Shown here piece by piece: positions 36,601-43,786 of a DNA stretch of 64,000 bases. The stretch is from Rhodospirillales bacterium (GTDB lineage: Bacteria > Pseudomonadota > Alphaproteobacteria > Micavibrionales > Micavibrionaceae), in NCBI GenBank assembly GCA_020638285.1, contig JACKIV010000004.1:124001-188000 (forward strand). The letters are read 5' to 3'. The notes under the pieces were generated by a model. It was given only the letters and a program-made list of their open reading frames with translations. It did not search any database and was not told the DNA's origin. The stretch's first letter is position 1, and every line of letters starts with the position of its first letter. The position numbers and the translations under genes are program-made.

Positions 36601-36910
36601 CCTGTCGGGAATTATCGTTCGAAATTCGATTCTTCTGGTGGATTTCATCCGTCACGGGCGGGTGGAGGGGGCCGATTTGCGCGCGGTTTTGCTGGAGGCC
36701 GGATCGGTGCGATTCAAGCCCATTGTCCTGACGGCGCTGGCCGCGATGATCGGAGCCGTAACCATTCTGGGCGATCCGATTTTTCAGGGGCTGGCGATTT
36801 CCCTGTTGTTCGGGCTGGCCTCTTCCACGGCCCTGACCGTTCTGGTTATTCCTGCGATTTACGTTGTTTTGCGCGATGATGCGCGTTCCTCTGAAAAACA
36901 AGGAGAATGA
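33692..36910 (+). CDS. RND-family efflux pump permease
   Basis: A 1072-residue inner-membrane proton antiporter with the RND layout of two repeats, each with a large periplasmic domain. The N-terminal helix is followed by PREEEPQISVPMVDIHV. The paired acidic residues of the proton relay are present in GILVDDAIVVIENIARH. The AcrB Lys940 position appears to be Arg in GIIVRNSILLVDF. Substrate cannot be told; there is no heavy-metal (CusA-type) methionine signature that I can see. It is coupled to the adaptor by ATGA overlap and followed at once by a DUF2892 gene. Confidence 0.93.
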   Translation: MKNPGLSGHLTKATIRSPLTPLFLVAAFILGFMALMAIPREEEPQISVPMVDIHVQADGLRAADAAELVTKPLEEIVRSINGVEHVYSQTTDDRVMVTARFLVGTSADSAILRVHEKIRANYDRIPVGIPEPLITGRGIDDVAVAVLTLSPTPQAVDRWSQNDLSRLASELQAELIKVNNVGLTYISGENPESIRIEPDPEKLSLYGITLQQLVAKIRGANRSFVAGTLHEAGKSLTVVAGQTLAGVPDIGLLLVTARSGRPVYVRDVAKVVVGINPAPQRVRTMKPGAQGGWMSAPAVSLALAKRPGSNAVEVCRDILERVENLKGTLIPGDIEVEVTRNYGQTADEKTNELLFHLVLATVSIVALIGFSIGWRGAAVTLVIIPVTILLTIFAANLMGYTINRVSLFALIFSIGILVDDAIVVIENIARHWGMRDGRTRAQAAIEAVAEVGNPTIVATLTVIAALLPMLFVSGLMGPYMAPIPVNASAAMLFSFFVAVGVAPWLLLKIAGKEDSAHAHGAAQDRLGRLYRAVAGPVIRTRKTALIFLLAVGAVTLLSFVLFATRSVTVKLLPFDNKSEMALVLDLAEGASVEDTGRVLSQTAAIVKNVPEVRSIQSYAGTAAPFNFNGLVRHYYLRQSPELGELQINLVGKSDRARSSHAIALDIRERLKALALPEGAVLKLAEVPPGPPVLATLLAEIYGPDPQTRRKTVEEVKKIFASVPYIVDIDDSIGDPRPRLHIEIDQDKLEFFGVEQQDVYDTIQALLGGVSVGYSHRGQGRDPLAIQIRLPDQDSRWSERLASTPVPANALPGDRSVVELGDVVRVSVEPGSPVLFRHNGYFTDMVMAELAGDFEAPIYAMLDVGRKMAAQDWGALGAPSIRFHGQPSDPADSALLWDGEWEITYVTFRDMGIAFGAALLGIYVLVVAQFRSFKLPLVILTPIPLTLIGIIFGHWIFGAAFTATSMIGFIALSGIIVRNSILLVDFIRHGRVEGADLRAVLLEAGSVRFKPIVLTALAAMIGAVTILGDPIFQGLAISLLFGLASSTALTVLVIPAIYVVLRDDARSSEKQGE

Positions 36911-36912
36911 AA

Positions 36913-37125
36913 ATGTGTGCAGCCAATATTGACAGAATCGTGATGCGTTTTGCCGGGGCGGTGGTCCTGTTCGGCCTGTTTTTAGGGTATTTTGTCCACG
37001 GAGGCTGGTTTTTTCTCTCTGCCTTCGTCGGCGTGAATCTGATTCAGGCGTCGTTCACCGGGTTTTGCCCTTTGGCCAAAGGTCTCAAGATGTTCGGGAT
37101 CAAACCCGGCGCAGCGTTTGAATAA
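36913..37125 (+). CDS. DUF2892 inner-membrane protein
   Basis: A 70-residue protein made of two hydrophobic helices (FAGAVVLFGLFLGYFVHG and FFLSAFVGVNLIQASFTG) followed by the conserved FCPLAKGL motif with its cysteine. DUF2892 is the same module that ends the rhodanese protein at 12963, and in E. coli YgaP it anchors a sulfurtransferase. I start it at the ATG at 36913, which has AGGAG 7 bp upstream; the ATG at 36907 lies only 1 bp from that site. It ends the efflux operon, 10 bp from the convergent ftsQ. Confidence 0.85.
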   Translation: MCAANIDRIVMRFAGAVVLFGLFLGYFVHGGWFFLSAFVGVNLIQASFTGFCPLAKGLKMFGIKPGAAFE

Positions 37126-37135
37126 GGGGGATTTT

Positions 37136-38014
37136 TCAGGGATCTTTCCGTGCCAGAGTGGCGGCGCTGTTTTCCGTATCTTCCGGGGTGGCTGTGCGCA
37201 GGATCATCCGGTCTTTTTCGCGCAGGTCTATGGCGACCAGCCCCCGGTCGAGAAGGCCTTCCCGGCTTTGGGAATCAGCAATGCGCCGCAGGGCCAGATC
37301 GACATTTTGTTCGGGTAATTTAATCACAAGGCCGTTGGTCAGTTTCACGTCCCATCGTCTTTCGCCCACCCGGATCACGGCGGCCAGGCGATTGCGCAAG
37401 GGCGGTGTGGATTCGATCAGGTCCAAAATCGCACGTGCGCCCTCTGGCGCGCCGCTTCCGACCACAAGCGGCAGGGTCTGAAATCGCTCCAGATTCTCCT
37501 GAGACAGCACCTTTCCGCCCGTGTCGATGAGGCTGAGGACTCCGTCATTTTGCCATAGGGCAAGCGGCGTGCGTTCCGTAATTTTGACAAAAACCGTGTC
37601 GGGCAGGCGGCGCTCCACCCGCGCAGAGCGGACCCAGGACAGCGCCTCAATCCGCGCACGAACGGCATCGGCGTCAAAGCCGAAAACAGGATCGCCCCAC
37701 GACAGGCCGATGGCGGCTTTGAGGTCCTGCGCGTCGATATTCTCTCGCCCTTCCACCAGAATATTCCGGATCGCAAAGCCGTTTTGCGCCGTGCGGTCCA
37801 GAACGGTTTGCTCAATCCGTCCGGAGGTCCGCTCCATCACGCCGCTCATGGTCACCCAGGCAAGAGCCCACAAAAACGCAAGACCACCCAGCGCCGTCAG
37901 CGCCGGAAAGCGGACAAGACTGCGCAGAATGCGCCTTATGCGGCCTGTTCGGCGGTCGTCGCCGCGTGCGCGTCGTCGCCGGAGGTCTGATTTTCGTGTG
38001 CCGTTCCGTGACAT
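37136..38014 (-). CDS. ftsQ: Cell division protein FtsQ
   Basis: A bitopic membrane protein of the divisome. A basic cytoplasmic N-terminus (RRRRARGDDRRTGRIRR) precedes one membrane helix (FPALTALGGLAFLWALAWV), then a POTRA domain (RNILVEGRENIDAQDLKAAI, GWVRSARVERRLPDTVFVKI without the first residue) and a beta domain ending with IDLREKDRMILR. The ATG at 38014 gives 292 residues; a TTG at 38041 would add nine. Its first 79 bp overlap the end of ddl in another frame. The ddl-ftsQ order is that of the division and cell wall cluster; ftsA and ftsZ are not downstream here, since the efflux operon converges. Confidence 0.9.
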   Translation of the reverse strand: MSRNGTRKSDLRRRRARGDDRRTGRIRRILRSLVRFPALTALGGLAFLWALAWVTMSGVMERTSGRIEQTVLDRTAQNGFAIRNILVEGRENIDAQDLKAAIGLSWGDPVFGFDADAVRARIEALSWVRSARVERRLPDTVFVKITERTPLALWQNDGVLSLIDTGGKVLSQENLERFQTLPLVVGSGAPEGARAILDLIESTPPLRNRLAAVIRVGERRWDVKLTNGLVIKLPEQNVDLALRRIADSQSREGLLDRGLVAIDLREKDRMILRTATPEDTENSAATLARKDP

Positions 38015-38925
38015 CGTGCAGTCTCGACCAGATGAGCGCAAAGTTGAACAAAAGACATCCCGTTCCGGATCACCTGAGACGGGCCGATGGATTCGGGTGT
38101 GAATCCGGGCTGGGTGTTGATTTCGAGGAAGTATAACCCATCCGGACCGTTTCGGGAATCATCATATCGGAAATCGCACCGGGCGATTCCGGCACATCCG
38201 ACAACCGCATAGACCCGCTCGGCGGCATCCATCGCCGCGCCATAAACGGACTCCGGAATCTCCGCAGGCAGGACATAACGCGTCTTGGTATCCTTGTATT
38301 TGGCATCGTAATCGAAAAAGTCTGTCGCGCTTATGATTTCTGTAACGCCTTGCGCCTTGCCGCCCAGAACCGCAACGGTCAGCTCGCGTCCGGGAATGAA
38401 GGATTCCACCAGAATGTCGTCTCCAAATGCCCAGTGTTCCGGATCAAACCGGGGGAGGGAGTCTCCCTCGCGCACAATGCGCACGCCCACGCTGGAGCCT
38501 TCTGCGGCAGGTTTTATGACATAGGGGCGGGGAAGCCCGTGAGATTCTTTAGCGATATCAGACGGGCGGACCACGCATCCGGGCGGAGACTGAACGCCGA
38601 CACTGTCGGCCAGGCGGCGGGCTGTGGGCTTGTGCATGCCGATGGCCGACGCCAGAACGCCGGAATGGGTATAGGAAATGCGCAGAGCCTCTAAAACAGC
38701 CTGAATGGTGCCGTCTTCGCCGCCCTGACCGTGCAGGTTATTGAAAACGGCGTCCGGGCGCGGCGTCAGGGCCGCCAGAAGCGCGCTGAGATCCCGGGTG
38801 ACATCAACCGTACGCACGGCGTATCCGCCTTCGCGCAGGGCCGCCTCAACGGCTTTTCCTTTCATCAGCGAGACATCCCGCTCCGCAGACCATCCGCCGA
38901 CCAGAAGGACAATGTTCTTTTTCAT
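37936..38925 (-). CDS. ddl: D-alanine--D-alanine ligase
   Basis: An ATP-grasp ligase that makes the D-Ala-D-Ala dipeptide for peptidoglycan. Family motifs are VLLVGGWSAERDVSL, NNLHGQGGEDGTIQAVLEAL, PYVIKPAAEGSSVGV and EINTQPGFTPESIGPSQ. The ATG at 38925 with AAAGGA about 10 bp upstream gives 329 residues. Its last roughly 26 residues (from SGDDAHAATTAEQAA back to the end of the fold) form an Ala/His/Thr-rich tail that exists where the frame overlaps the ftsQ start. It is divergent from ubiG with a 200 bp gap that holds no other gene. Confidence 0.94.
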   Translation of the reverse strand: MKKNIVLLVGGWSAERDVSLMKGKAVEAALREGGYAVRTVDVTRDLSALLAALTPRPDAVFNNLHGQGGEDGTIQAVLEALRISYTHSGVLASAIGMHKPTARRLADSVGVQSPPGCVVRPSDIAKESHGLPRPYVIKPAAEGSSVGVRIVREGDSLPRFDPEHWAFGDDILVESFIPGRELTVAVLGGKAQGVTEIISATDFFDYDAKYKDTKTRYVLPAEIPESVYGAAMDAAERVYAVVGCAGIARCDFRYDDSRNGPDGLYFLEINTQPGFTPESIGPSQVIRNGMSFVQLCAHLVETARCHGTAHENQTSGDDAHAATTAEQAA

Positions 38926-39125
38926 AGGGGGCAAGTCCTTTTCCGAATTTCGAGTCTGACGGGGCGAACAGCCATTTCGTCTTCATCTTTGCACAAAAAA
39001 ACAGGGCGATCCAGAGGGGCGTTGTCGATCCTGCACGGAGGGGGCTGTACGCGGGGTCGTCTTTGAGGTACGTAAGACGAGGCACGGATTCCGGTGGCCG
39101 GGACTTTTCAAGAGAGGATAAAACG

Positions 39126-39902
39126 ATGGGAGTGGCTGTTTCTTCTCCTTTGGCGACGGATCGGACGATCGACCCCGAAGAGATTGCGCATTTTTCAAAA
39201 GACTCGGCGCGCTGGTGGGACGAGGACGGGCCGTTTGCGCCGCTGCATCGCCTCAATCCGGTGCGGATGGGCTTTGTGCGGGACCGGATTGCAGAGGCCT
39301 TCGGGCGGGGATCGGACAGTCTGCATCCCTTTGAAGGCTTGAAAATTCTGGATATTGGATGTGGCGGCGGTCTGGTGTGCGAGGCTTTGGCGCGGCTGGG
39401 GGCGGAGGTCACCGGAATTGACGCCGATTCCGGTGCGGTGGCCTGCGCGCGCGATCATGCCGCCGGGGCTGGACTTTCGATAAACTATGAGTCCACAAGC
39501 GCGGAAGATCTGCTGGCCCGCAAAGGTCCGGGGAAATTCGACGCCGTTCTGGCGTTGGAAATCGCCGAGCATGTGCGCGATCCGGCGGCGTTTGTGGCCT
39601 GTTGCGCGGGGCTGGTAAGGCCCGGCGGCGTGCTGGTCGTCTCCACGCTCAACCGCACGCCCAAGTCGTTTTTGCTCGGCATCGTTGCGGCGGAATACAT
39701 TCTGGGATGGGTCCCGAGGGGGACGCACCGCTGGCGCAAATTCATCCGCCCGTCGGAATTTGCCGCGATGGCGCGCCGGGTTGGCCTGTCTCTATGCGCC
39801 CAGACGGGGCTGATCTTCGATCCGCGTCTGCGCGGTTTCCGCCTCTCGCAGACCGATCTGGATGTGAATTATTTCCTGTGTTTTCAAAAGGGAGCGTTAT
39901 GA
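39126..39902 (+). CDS. ubiG: 3-demethylubiquinol 3-O-methyltransferase
   Basis: An S-adenosylmethionine methyltransferase that performs both O-methylations of ubiquinone synthesis. The SAM site is ILDIGCGGGLVCEALARLGA, followed by GIDADSGAVACARDHA and FDAVLALEIAEHVRDPAAF. The N-terminal FSKDSARWWDEDGPFAPLH is a UbiG hallmark. The ATG at 39126 has GAGAGGA about 8 bp upstream; the frame opens earlier but without support. The product is 258 residues. A MazG-type gene overlaps its end by 4 bp. Confidence 0.94.
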   Translation: MGVAVSSPLATDRTIDPEEIAHFSKDSARWWDEDGPFAPLHRLNPVRMGFVRDRIAEAFGRGSDSLHPFEGLKILDIGCGGGLVCEALARLGAEVTGIDADSGAVACARDHAAGAGLSINYESTSAEDLLARKGPGKFDAVLALEIAEHVRDPAAFVACCAGLVRPGGVLVVSTLNRTPKSFLLGIVAAEYILGWVPRGTHRWRKFIRPSEFAAMARRVGLSLCAQTGLIFDPRLRGFRLSQTDLDVNYFLCFQKGAL

Positions 39903-40354
39903 CTCAAGTCGCCAGAAAAAACCCGGACCGTCCGCGCGAATCCAGCGTTCTGGACGGAATCCCGACCGGGCTTGCGGGGCTTGACCGGGCCCGGGAACTC
40001 AAGGATCACGCGGCGCGGATCGGCTTTGACTGGACGGGGCCGGAAGGGCCACTGGACAAATTCGCCGAGGAAATCCCGGAAATGCGCGAGGCCATAGAGT
40101 CGGGCGATCCGGCCCGAATTCTGGATGAACTGGGCGATTTGTTCATGGTTCTGACCCTTCTGGCCCGGACGTTGAAAATCGAGAGCGAGGACGCCCTGCG
40201 CCATGCCTGCGACAAATTCGAGCGCCGGTTTCGTGCCATGGAATTGATTTTGCGCGATATTCCGCCGGAAGGGGAGGGGACATGGAGCCTGTCTCAGCGG
40301 GAAGCCGCGTGGCAGGCCGTAAAACGCGCGGAAAAGGCTTTAACGCCTTCCTAA
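39899..40354 (+). CDS. MazG-family nucleotide pyrophosphohydrolase, single domain
   Basis: A 151-residue all-alpha NTP pyrophosphohydrolase. The metal-binding pattern is visible in KFAEEIPEMREAIES and ILDELGDLFMVLTLLA, which together give the EExxE and ExxD acidic residues. RARELKDHAARIGFDW and CDKFERRFRAMELIL resemble the C-terminal half of MazG, so this protein equals one of the two MazG domains. It overlaps ubiG by ATGA, an unusual pairing. The ATG at 39899 is chosen because the upstream open frame lies inside ubiG. Confidence 0.87.
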   Translation: MTQVARKNPDRPRESSVLDGIPTGLAGLDRARELKDHAARIGFDWTGPEGPLDKFAEEIPEMREAIESGDPARILDELGDLFMVLTLLARTLKIESEDALRHACDKFERRFRAMELILRDIPPEGEGTWSLSQREAAWQAVKRAEKALTPS

Positions 40355-40372
40355 CCATCTTCGCTTTACCAT
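40340..40372 (+). promoter_or_regulatory. Possible CtrA-type sites
   Basis: TTAA-N7-CTAA at 40340-40354 differs by one base from the CtrA consensus TTAA-N7-TTAA known from Caulobacter. Two half-site-like heptamers follow, TAACCAT at 40352-40358 and TTACCAT at 40366-40372, 14 bp apart. They lie 30-60 bp upstream of the small gene at 40403. cckA in the same window shows the CtrA pathway is present. This is a pattern match only. Confidence 0.3.
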
Positions 40373-40402
40373 AAAATATATATGGAAAAAGCGGAGGCGG
40401 AC

Positions 40403-40711
40403 ATGGGCCACCATCATCAGCATGCGCACAAGGATCTTTACGCCGACAGGGCCGCATTTTTCTTTGACCGGCGGGGGCAGGCGGCGGTTGCGTTTTCAGA
40501 TCCAACCTTTATCCGGTCTGATATGATCGTGGTGAACCGGGCGGATCATTCTGTCCACGCGATCTTGCATGAATCAGACCATCTGATCGGGCATGTCTCG
40601 CCGGAAATGGCGGAGGCCATGATCCGGGGCGGAGAGGTTCTTCTGGCCGCCGTCCATGTCCACGGACACATTGTGGATCTGTATGCTCCGGTTTGCGAAG
40701 CGCGCCGATAA
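40403..40711 (+). CDS. Small unknown protein with His-rich N-terminus
   Basis: I do not recognise this 102-residue protein. It begins MGHHHQHAHKDLYADRAAFF and contains VVNRADHSVHAILHES and LAAVHVHGHIVDLYAP; histidines are frequent throughout, which could bind metal, but no known metal motif is present. There is no signal peptide or membrane segment. I chose the ATG at 40403 because GGAGG lies 5 bp upstream; an ATG at 40382 would add seven residues. It stands alone between mazG and a convergent unknown gene, 5 bp from its end. Confidence 0.65.
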   Translation: MGHHHQHAHKDLYADRAAFFFDRRGQAAVAFSDPTFIRSDMIVVNRADHSVHAILHESDHLIGHVSPEMAEAMIRGGEVLLAAVHVHGHIVDLYAPVCEARR

Positions 40712-40716
40712 AGTCT

Positions 40717-41265
40717 TTACGTATTCAAGACAAACGACTTCATCGCGGGTTTGCGCATTTCGGCCATGGCGATGGTGCTGCCGGGCAGGGAGGCGATATC
40801 TTCCGGGGCATTCGGCGGTGCAAGGGGTTGTGAGACCACGGGCGTAAGAGGCGTGCCTTGCGTGCGTGAATCCGGGCCGTCGTCGCTCACGAGCGCCAGA
40901 ATGTTTCCCGTAATGTCTTTTCCGGTTTCCTCTTCCAGAGCGACATTGACGGTGCTGACCGCCGCGCCCGCAAGTCCGCCAAACAATCCGCCGCCCGCGA
41001 TTCTGGCAACGGGCTTGATCTGGTCATCCGTGATTTCCCGGTAAATATAGCTCACGATCGGCAAATGTTGCAGGGGATTGACGATATCCAGAAAGTCATA
41101 AAACCCGAACCCGTCTTCTGAATCCGGAGGATTCCCGGCGGCAGGCGCGAGGGATTCCGGCGTGAATTCTGCTGTTTTTACAGGGCTTCGGGCGTTTTGC
41201 CCCCCGCCCCAGACAGGCATGGTTCCGGCGGTACGGGCCTCGGGGTCATAGGCGGGTGTGTGCAT
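40717..41265 (-). CDS. Unknown protein with Gly/Ala-rich hydrophobic core
   Basis: An unrecognised 182-residue protein. The first 55 and last 50 residues are Pro-rich and look disordered; the middle has a well-formed block, YDFLDIVNPLQHLPIVSYIY, REITDDQIKPVARIAGGGLF and GGLAGAAVSTVNVALEEETG. The Gly/Ala-rich part could be a membrane-inserting hairpin. The ATG at 41265 has GGAGG 8 bp upstream and is preferred over the GTG at 41271. It is divergent from the OmpR-type regulator at 41341, so the two may share control. Confidence 0.7.
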   Translation of the reverse strand: MHTPAYDPEARTAGTMPVWGGGQNARSPVKTAEFTPESLAPAAGNPPDSEDGFGFYDFLDIVNPLQHLPIVSYIYREITDDQIKPVARIAGGGLFGGLAGAAVSTVNVALEEETGKDITGNILALVSDDGPDSRTQGTPLTPVVSQPLAPPNAPEDIASLPGSTIAMAEMRKPAMKSFVLNT

Positions 41266-41340
41266 GGTCACGTCCTCCCTTTGGCGGAAAACGATGCAAA
41301 GCGCGTGCCAGAGCCTTGCTTATGGTATAAGATCGCGGAC

Positions 41341-41898
41341 ATGAACGAATCCACATCCACGCCGCCAAAGATCGGGATTACCCCGGACGATCCGGTTCTG
41401 GCCGATCTTCTGGCCGAGGCGCTGGGCCATGCGGGGTATCAGGTCGGCCCGCCGGGGGCGGAGGTGGCGCTGTGCCTTCTGACCGGGCCGGGCGAGGGGC
41501 CACAGGGCGTTGTGTCTTTACGGATTCCGGTTCCGTGCCGGATCGGAGCGGTGGTGAAATCGGTCCGCTCGGCGCTGGCTCAGGCGCGCCGGGGGGCGGA
41601 GATCTCCATCGGGCCGTATCTGTTGCGCCCGGACGAGGCGACTTTGAGGCCCCTTGCGGGGGGGGATCCTGTGCGTTTGACGGATCGGGAGCGGGATACG
41701 CTCGCGGCGCTGGCGCGTGCGCCGGGCAGGCGGCTGGACCGGAAATCCTTGCTGGAAAGCGTCTGGGGGTATGTGGAGGGCGTGGAGACTCATACGGTGG
41801 AAACGCACATCTATCGCCTGCGCCAGAAAATCGAGCGCGACCCCGCGAGCCCGACAATTTTGCTCACGGACGGGCAGGGGTACAGGCTGGTTAATTAA
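41341..41898 (+). CDS. OmpR/PhoB-type winged-helix regulator with degenerate receiver
   Basis: The C-terminal 95 residues form a Trans_reg_C DNA-binding domain: RLTDRERDTLAALARAPGRR, LDRKSLLESVWGY, ETHTVETHIYRLRQKIE and LTDGQGYRLVN. The N-terminal 85 residues stand where a receiver should be but are too short and have no phospho-acceptor Asp after a beta strand; the region reads GITPDDPVLADLLAEALGHA, then VALCLLTGPGEGPQG and ISIGPYLLRPDEA. It therefore probably works without phosphorylation. The product is 185 residues. No histidine kinase gene is adjacent. Its stop overlaps that of convergent hisF by 3 bp. Confidence 0.85.
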   Translation: MNESTSTPPKIGITPDDPVLADLLAEALGHAGYQVGPPGAEVALCLLTGPGEGPQGVVSLRIPVPCRIGAVVKSVRSALAQARRGAEISIGPYLLRPDEATLRPLAGGDPVRLTDRERDTLAALARAPGRRLDRKSLLESVWGYVEGVETHTVETHIYRLRQKIERDPASPTILLTDGQGYRLVN

Positions 41899-42656
41899 GC
41901 GGGCCGCACCGGAATCCCGGCGGCTTCCATCGCGGCCTTGGCCTGCGCGATGGTGAACGTCCCGAAATGGAAAATCGAGGCCGCCAGAACCGCGCTCGCG
42001 TGGCCATCGCGGATGCCCTCCACGAGATGCTCCAGACTCCCCACCCCGCCCGAGGCAATCACCGGAACGCTCACCGCGTCCGACACCGCGCGGGTCAGGG
42101 CGATGTCAAATCCGGCTTTGGTGCCGTCGCGATCCATCGAGGTCAGCAAAATCTCGCCCGCGCCATACGCCGCCATGCGCCCGGCCCATTCAACCGCGTC
42201 GATCCCCGTGGGCGTGCGCCCGCCATGGGTATAGACTTCCCACCCGCCCCGCCCGTTCGCGCGGGCGTCGATGGCCACGACGATGCACTGGCTGCCGCAT
42301 TTTTCGGCGGCCTGGCGGACGAAATCGGGGGTTTTGACCGCCGCCGAGTTGATCGAGACTTTGTCCGCGCCGGCATTGAGCAGATTCCGGATGTCGGTCT
42401 GGGTCCTCACGCCGCCGCCCACCGTCAGGGGCATGAAAATCTGGTCCGCCGTCCGGGCGACAATATCCAGAATCGTATCCCGGTTTTCATGCGTGGCCGT
42501 AATATCCAGAAAAGTCAGCTCGTCCGCGCCCTGCTCGTCGTAAACCCGCGCCTGTTCCACCGGGTCGCCCGCGTCGATCAGGTCCACGAAATTCACGCCC
42601 TTGACCACGCGGCCCGCGTTAACGTCCAGACAGGGAATGATCCGGGTTTTCAGCAT
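41895..42656 (-). CDS. hisF: Imidazole glycerol phosphate synthase subunit HisF
   Basis: The cyclase subunit of IGP synthase in histidine synthesis; it uses ammonia from HisH to make IGP and AICAR. The TIM barrel shows catalytic Asp11 in IIPCLDVNAGRVVKGVNF and the second Asp in CIVVAIDARANG, with phosphate loops LTVGGGVRT and IASGGVGSLEHL. The 253-residue length is typical. It follows obgE by 5 bp, so it is likely expressed with rplU-rpmA-obgE and not with other his genes, none of which is in the window. Confidence 0.95.
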   Translation of the reverse strand: MLKTRIIPCLDVNAGRVVKGVNFVDLIDAGDPVEQARVYDEQGADELTFLDITATHENRDTILDIVARTADQIFMPLTVGGGVRTQTDIRNLLNAGADKVSINSAAVKTPDFVRQAAEKCGSQCIVVAIDARANGRGGWEVYTHGGRTPTGIDAVEWAGRMAAYGAGEILLTSMDRDGTKAGFDIALTRAVSDAVSVPVIASGGVGSLEHLVEGIRDGHASAVLAASIFHFGTFTIAQAKAAMEAAGIPVRPA

Positions 42657-42661
42657 GCCTT

Positions 42662-43678
42662 TTAAGCCTTTGATATCCGGTCTATCCGCGCTTGTTCAAT
42701 CGGCGGCCACAGGGCGTTCAGGACGGTCTGCACCCCTTCGCCGGAAACGCCGGAGATGGCAAAAACGTCTTTTCTCTTTGCGGCTTTCGACAGATCCTTG
42801 AGTTTCTTCTTCACGTCCTCCGGCGAGAGCGAGTCGATCTTGTTCAGGGCCAGAATCTCGGGCTTTTGCGCCAGATCCGCGCCATATTCGCGCAGCTCCG
42901 TCCGGATGGTCTTATAGGCCGCGCCCACGTCGTCCTGCGTTCCGTCAACCAGATGCAGCAAAACGGCGGTGCGCTCCACATGCCCTAAAAACCGGTCGCC
43001 GAGGCCGTGGCCCTCGTGTGCGCCTTCGATCAGGCCCGGAATGTCGGCCAGAACAAAAGAGTTTTCATAGAGCTTAACCACACCCAGATTGGGATGCAGG
43101 GTCGTAAAAGGATAATCCGCGATTTTCGGCTTGGCGGCAGAGCAGGCGGCCAGAAACGTCGATTTCCCGGCGTTGGGAAGGCCGATAAGCCCCGCATCGG
43201 CAATGAGTTTCAAGCGCAGCCAGACGGCGGCTTCCTGACCCGGCCAGCCGGGAATGGTCTTGCGCGGAGCCTGGTTCGTGGCGCTTTTGAAGTGGGCGTT
43301 TCCGAAACCGCCGTCTCCGCCCTTGAGGAAGACGATGCGTTGGCCTTCCTCGGTCATGTCGGCCAGAACGGTTTCCTGATCCTCGGCCAGAATTTCCGTG
43401 CCGGTGGGGACTTTAATCAGAATATCGTCTCCCTGTGCGCCGGATTTCATGCGGCCAGAGCCGGGGCGGCCATTTTGCGCCCGGAAATGCTGGGTATAAC
43501 GAAAATCAATCAGGGTGTTCAGGCGGGCCGAGGCCTCAAAAATCACATCGCCGCCGCGTCCGCCGTTCCCGCCGTCCGGTCCGCCAAACTCAATATATTT
43601 CTGGCTGTGAAAGCTCATACAGCCGTTCCCGCCATCGCCGCTTTTCAGATAGATTTTTGCCTGATCGAGAAATTTCAT
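42662..43678 (-). CDS. obgE: GTPase ObgE/CgtA
   Basis: An essential GTPase involved in 50S ribosome assembly and stress signalling. The glycine-rich Obg domain (KIYLKSGDGGNGCMSFHSQK) is followed by the G domain with GLPNAGKSTFL (G1), DIPGLIEGAHEGHGLG (G3) and LNKIDSL (G4). The ATG at 43678 gives 338 residues; the upstream open stretch is not conserved. It comes after rplU and rpmA, the common order. The stretch between rpmA and obgE holds a terminator-like hairpin, so obgE and hisF may be expressed by read-through. Confidence 0.95.
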   Translation of the reverse strand: MKFLDQAKIYLKSGDGGNGCMSFHSQKYIEFGGPDGGNGGRGGDVIFEASARLNTLIDFRYTQHFRAQNGRPGSGRMKSGAQGDDILIKVPTGTEILAEDQETVLADMTEEGQRIVFLKGGDGGFGNAHFKSATNQAPRKTIPGWPGQEAAVWLRLKLIADAGLIGLPNAGKSTFLAACSAAKPKIADYPFTTLHPNLGVVKLYENSFVLADIPGLIEGAHEGHGLGDRFLGHVERTAVLLHLVDGTQDDVGAAYKTIRTELREYGADLAQKPEILALNKIDSLSPEDVKKKLKDLSKAAKRKDVFAISGVSGEGVQTVLNALWPPIEQARIDRISKA

Positions 43679-43727
43679 TGTCTGCTTCCGATGACGTTTC
43701 TGTCTTCGCTTCCTGTCTCTTTCAAAC

Positions 43728-43750
43728 AAAAAACCCCGGCCATGGCCGGG
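43728..43750 (-). terminator. Rho-independent terminator after rpmA
   Basis: On the minus strand CCCGGC-CATG-GCCGGG (43750-43735) forms a six-pair GC stem with a four-base loop, then one G and a run of six T (43733-43728). It lies 37 bp downstream of rpmA and 50 bp upstream of obgE, so it probably attenuates rather than fully separates the ribosomal protein genes from obgE-hisF. Confidence 0.8.
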
Positions 43751-43786
43751 ATTTCGGTATGCAAAAGCGCAAAGGCCGGGAAATCC

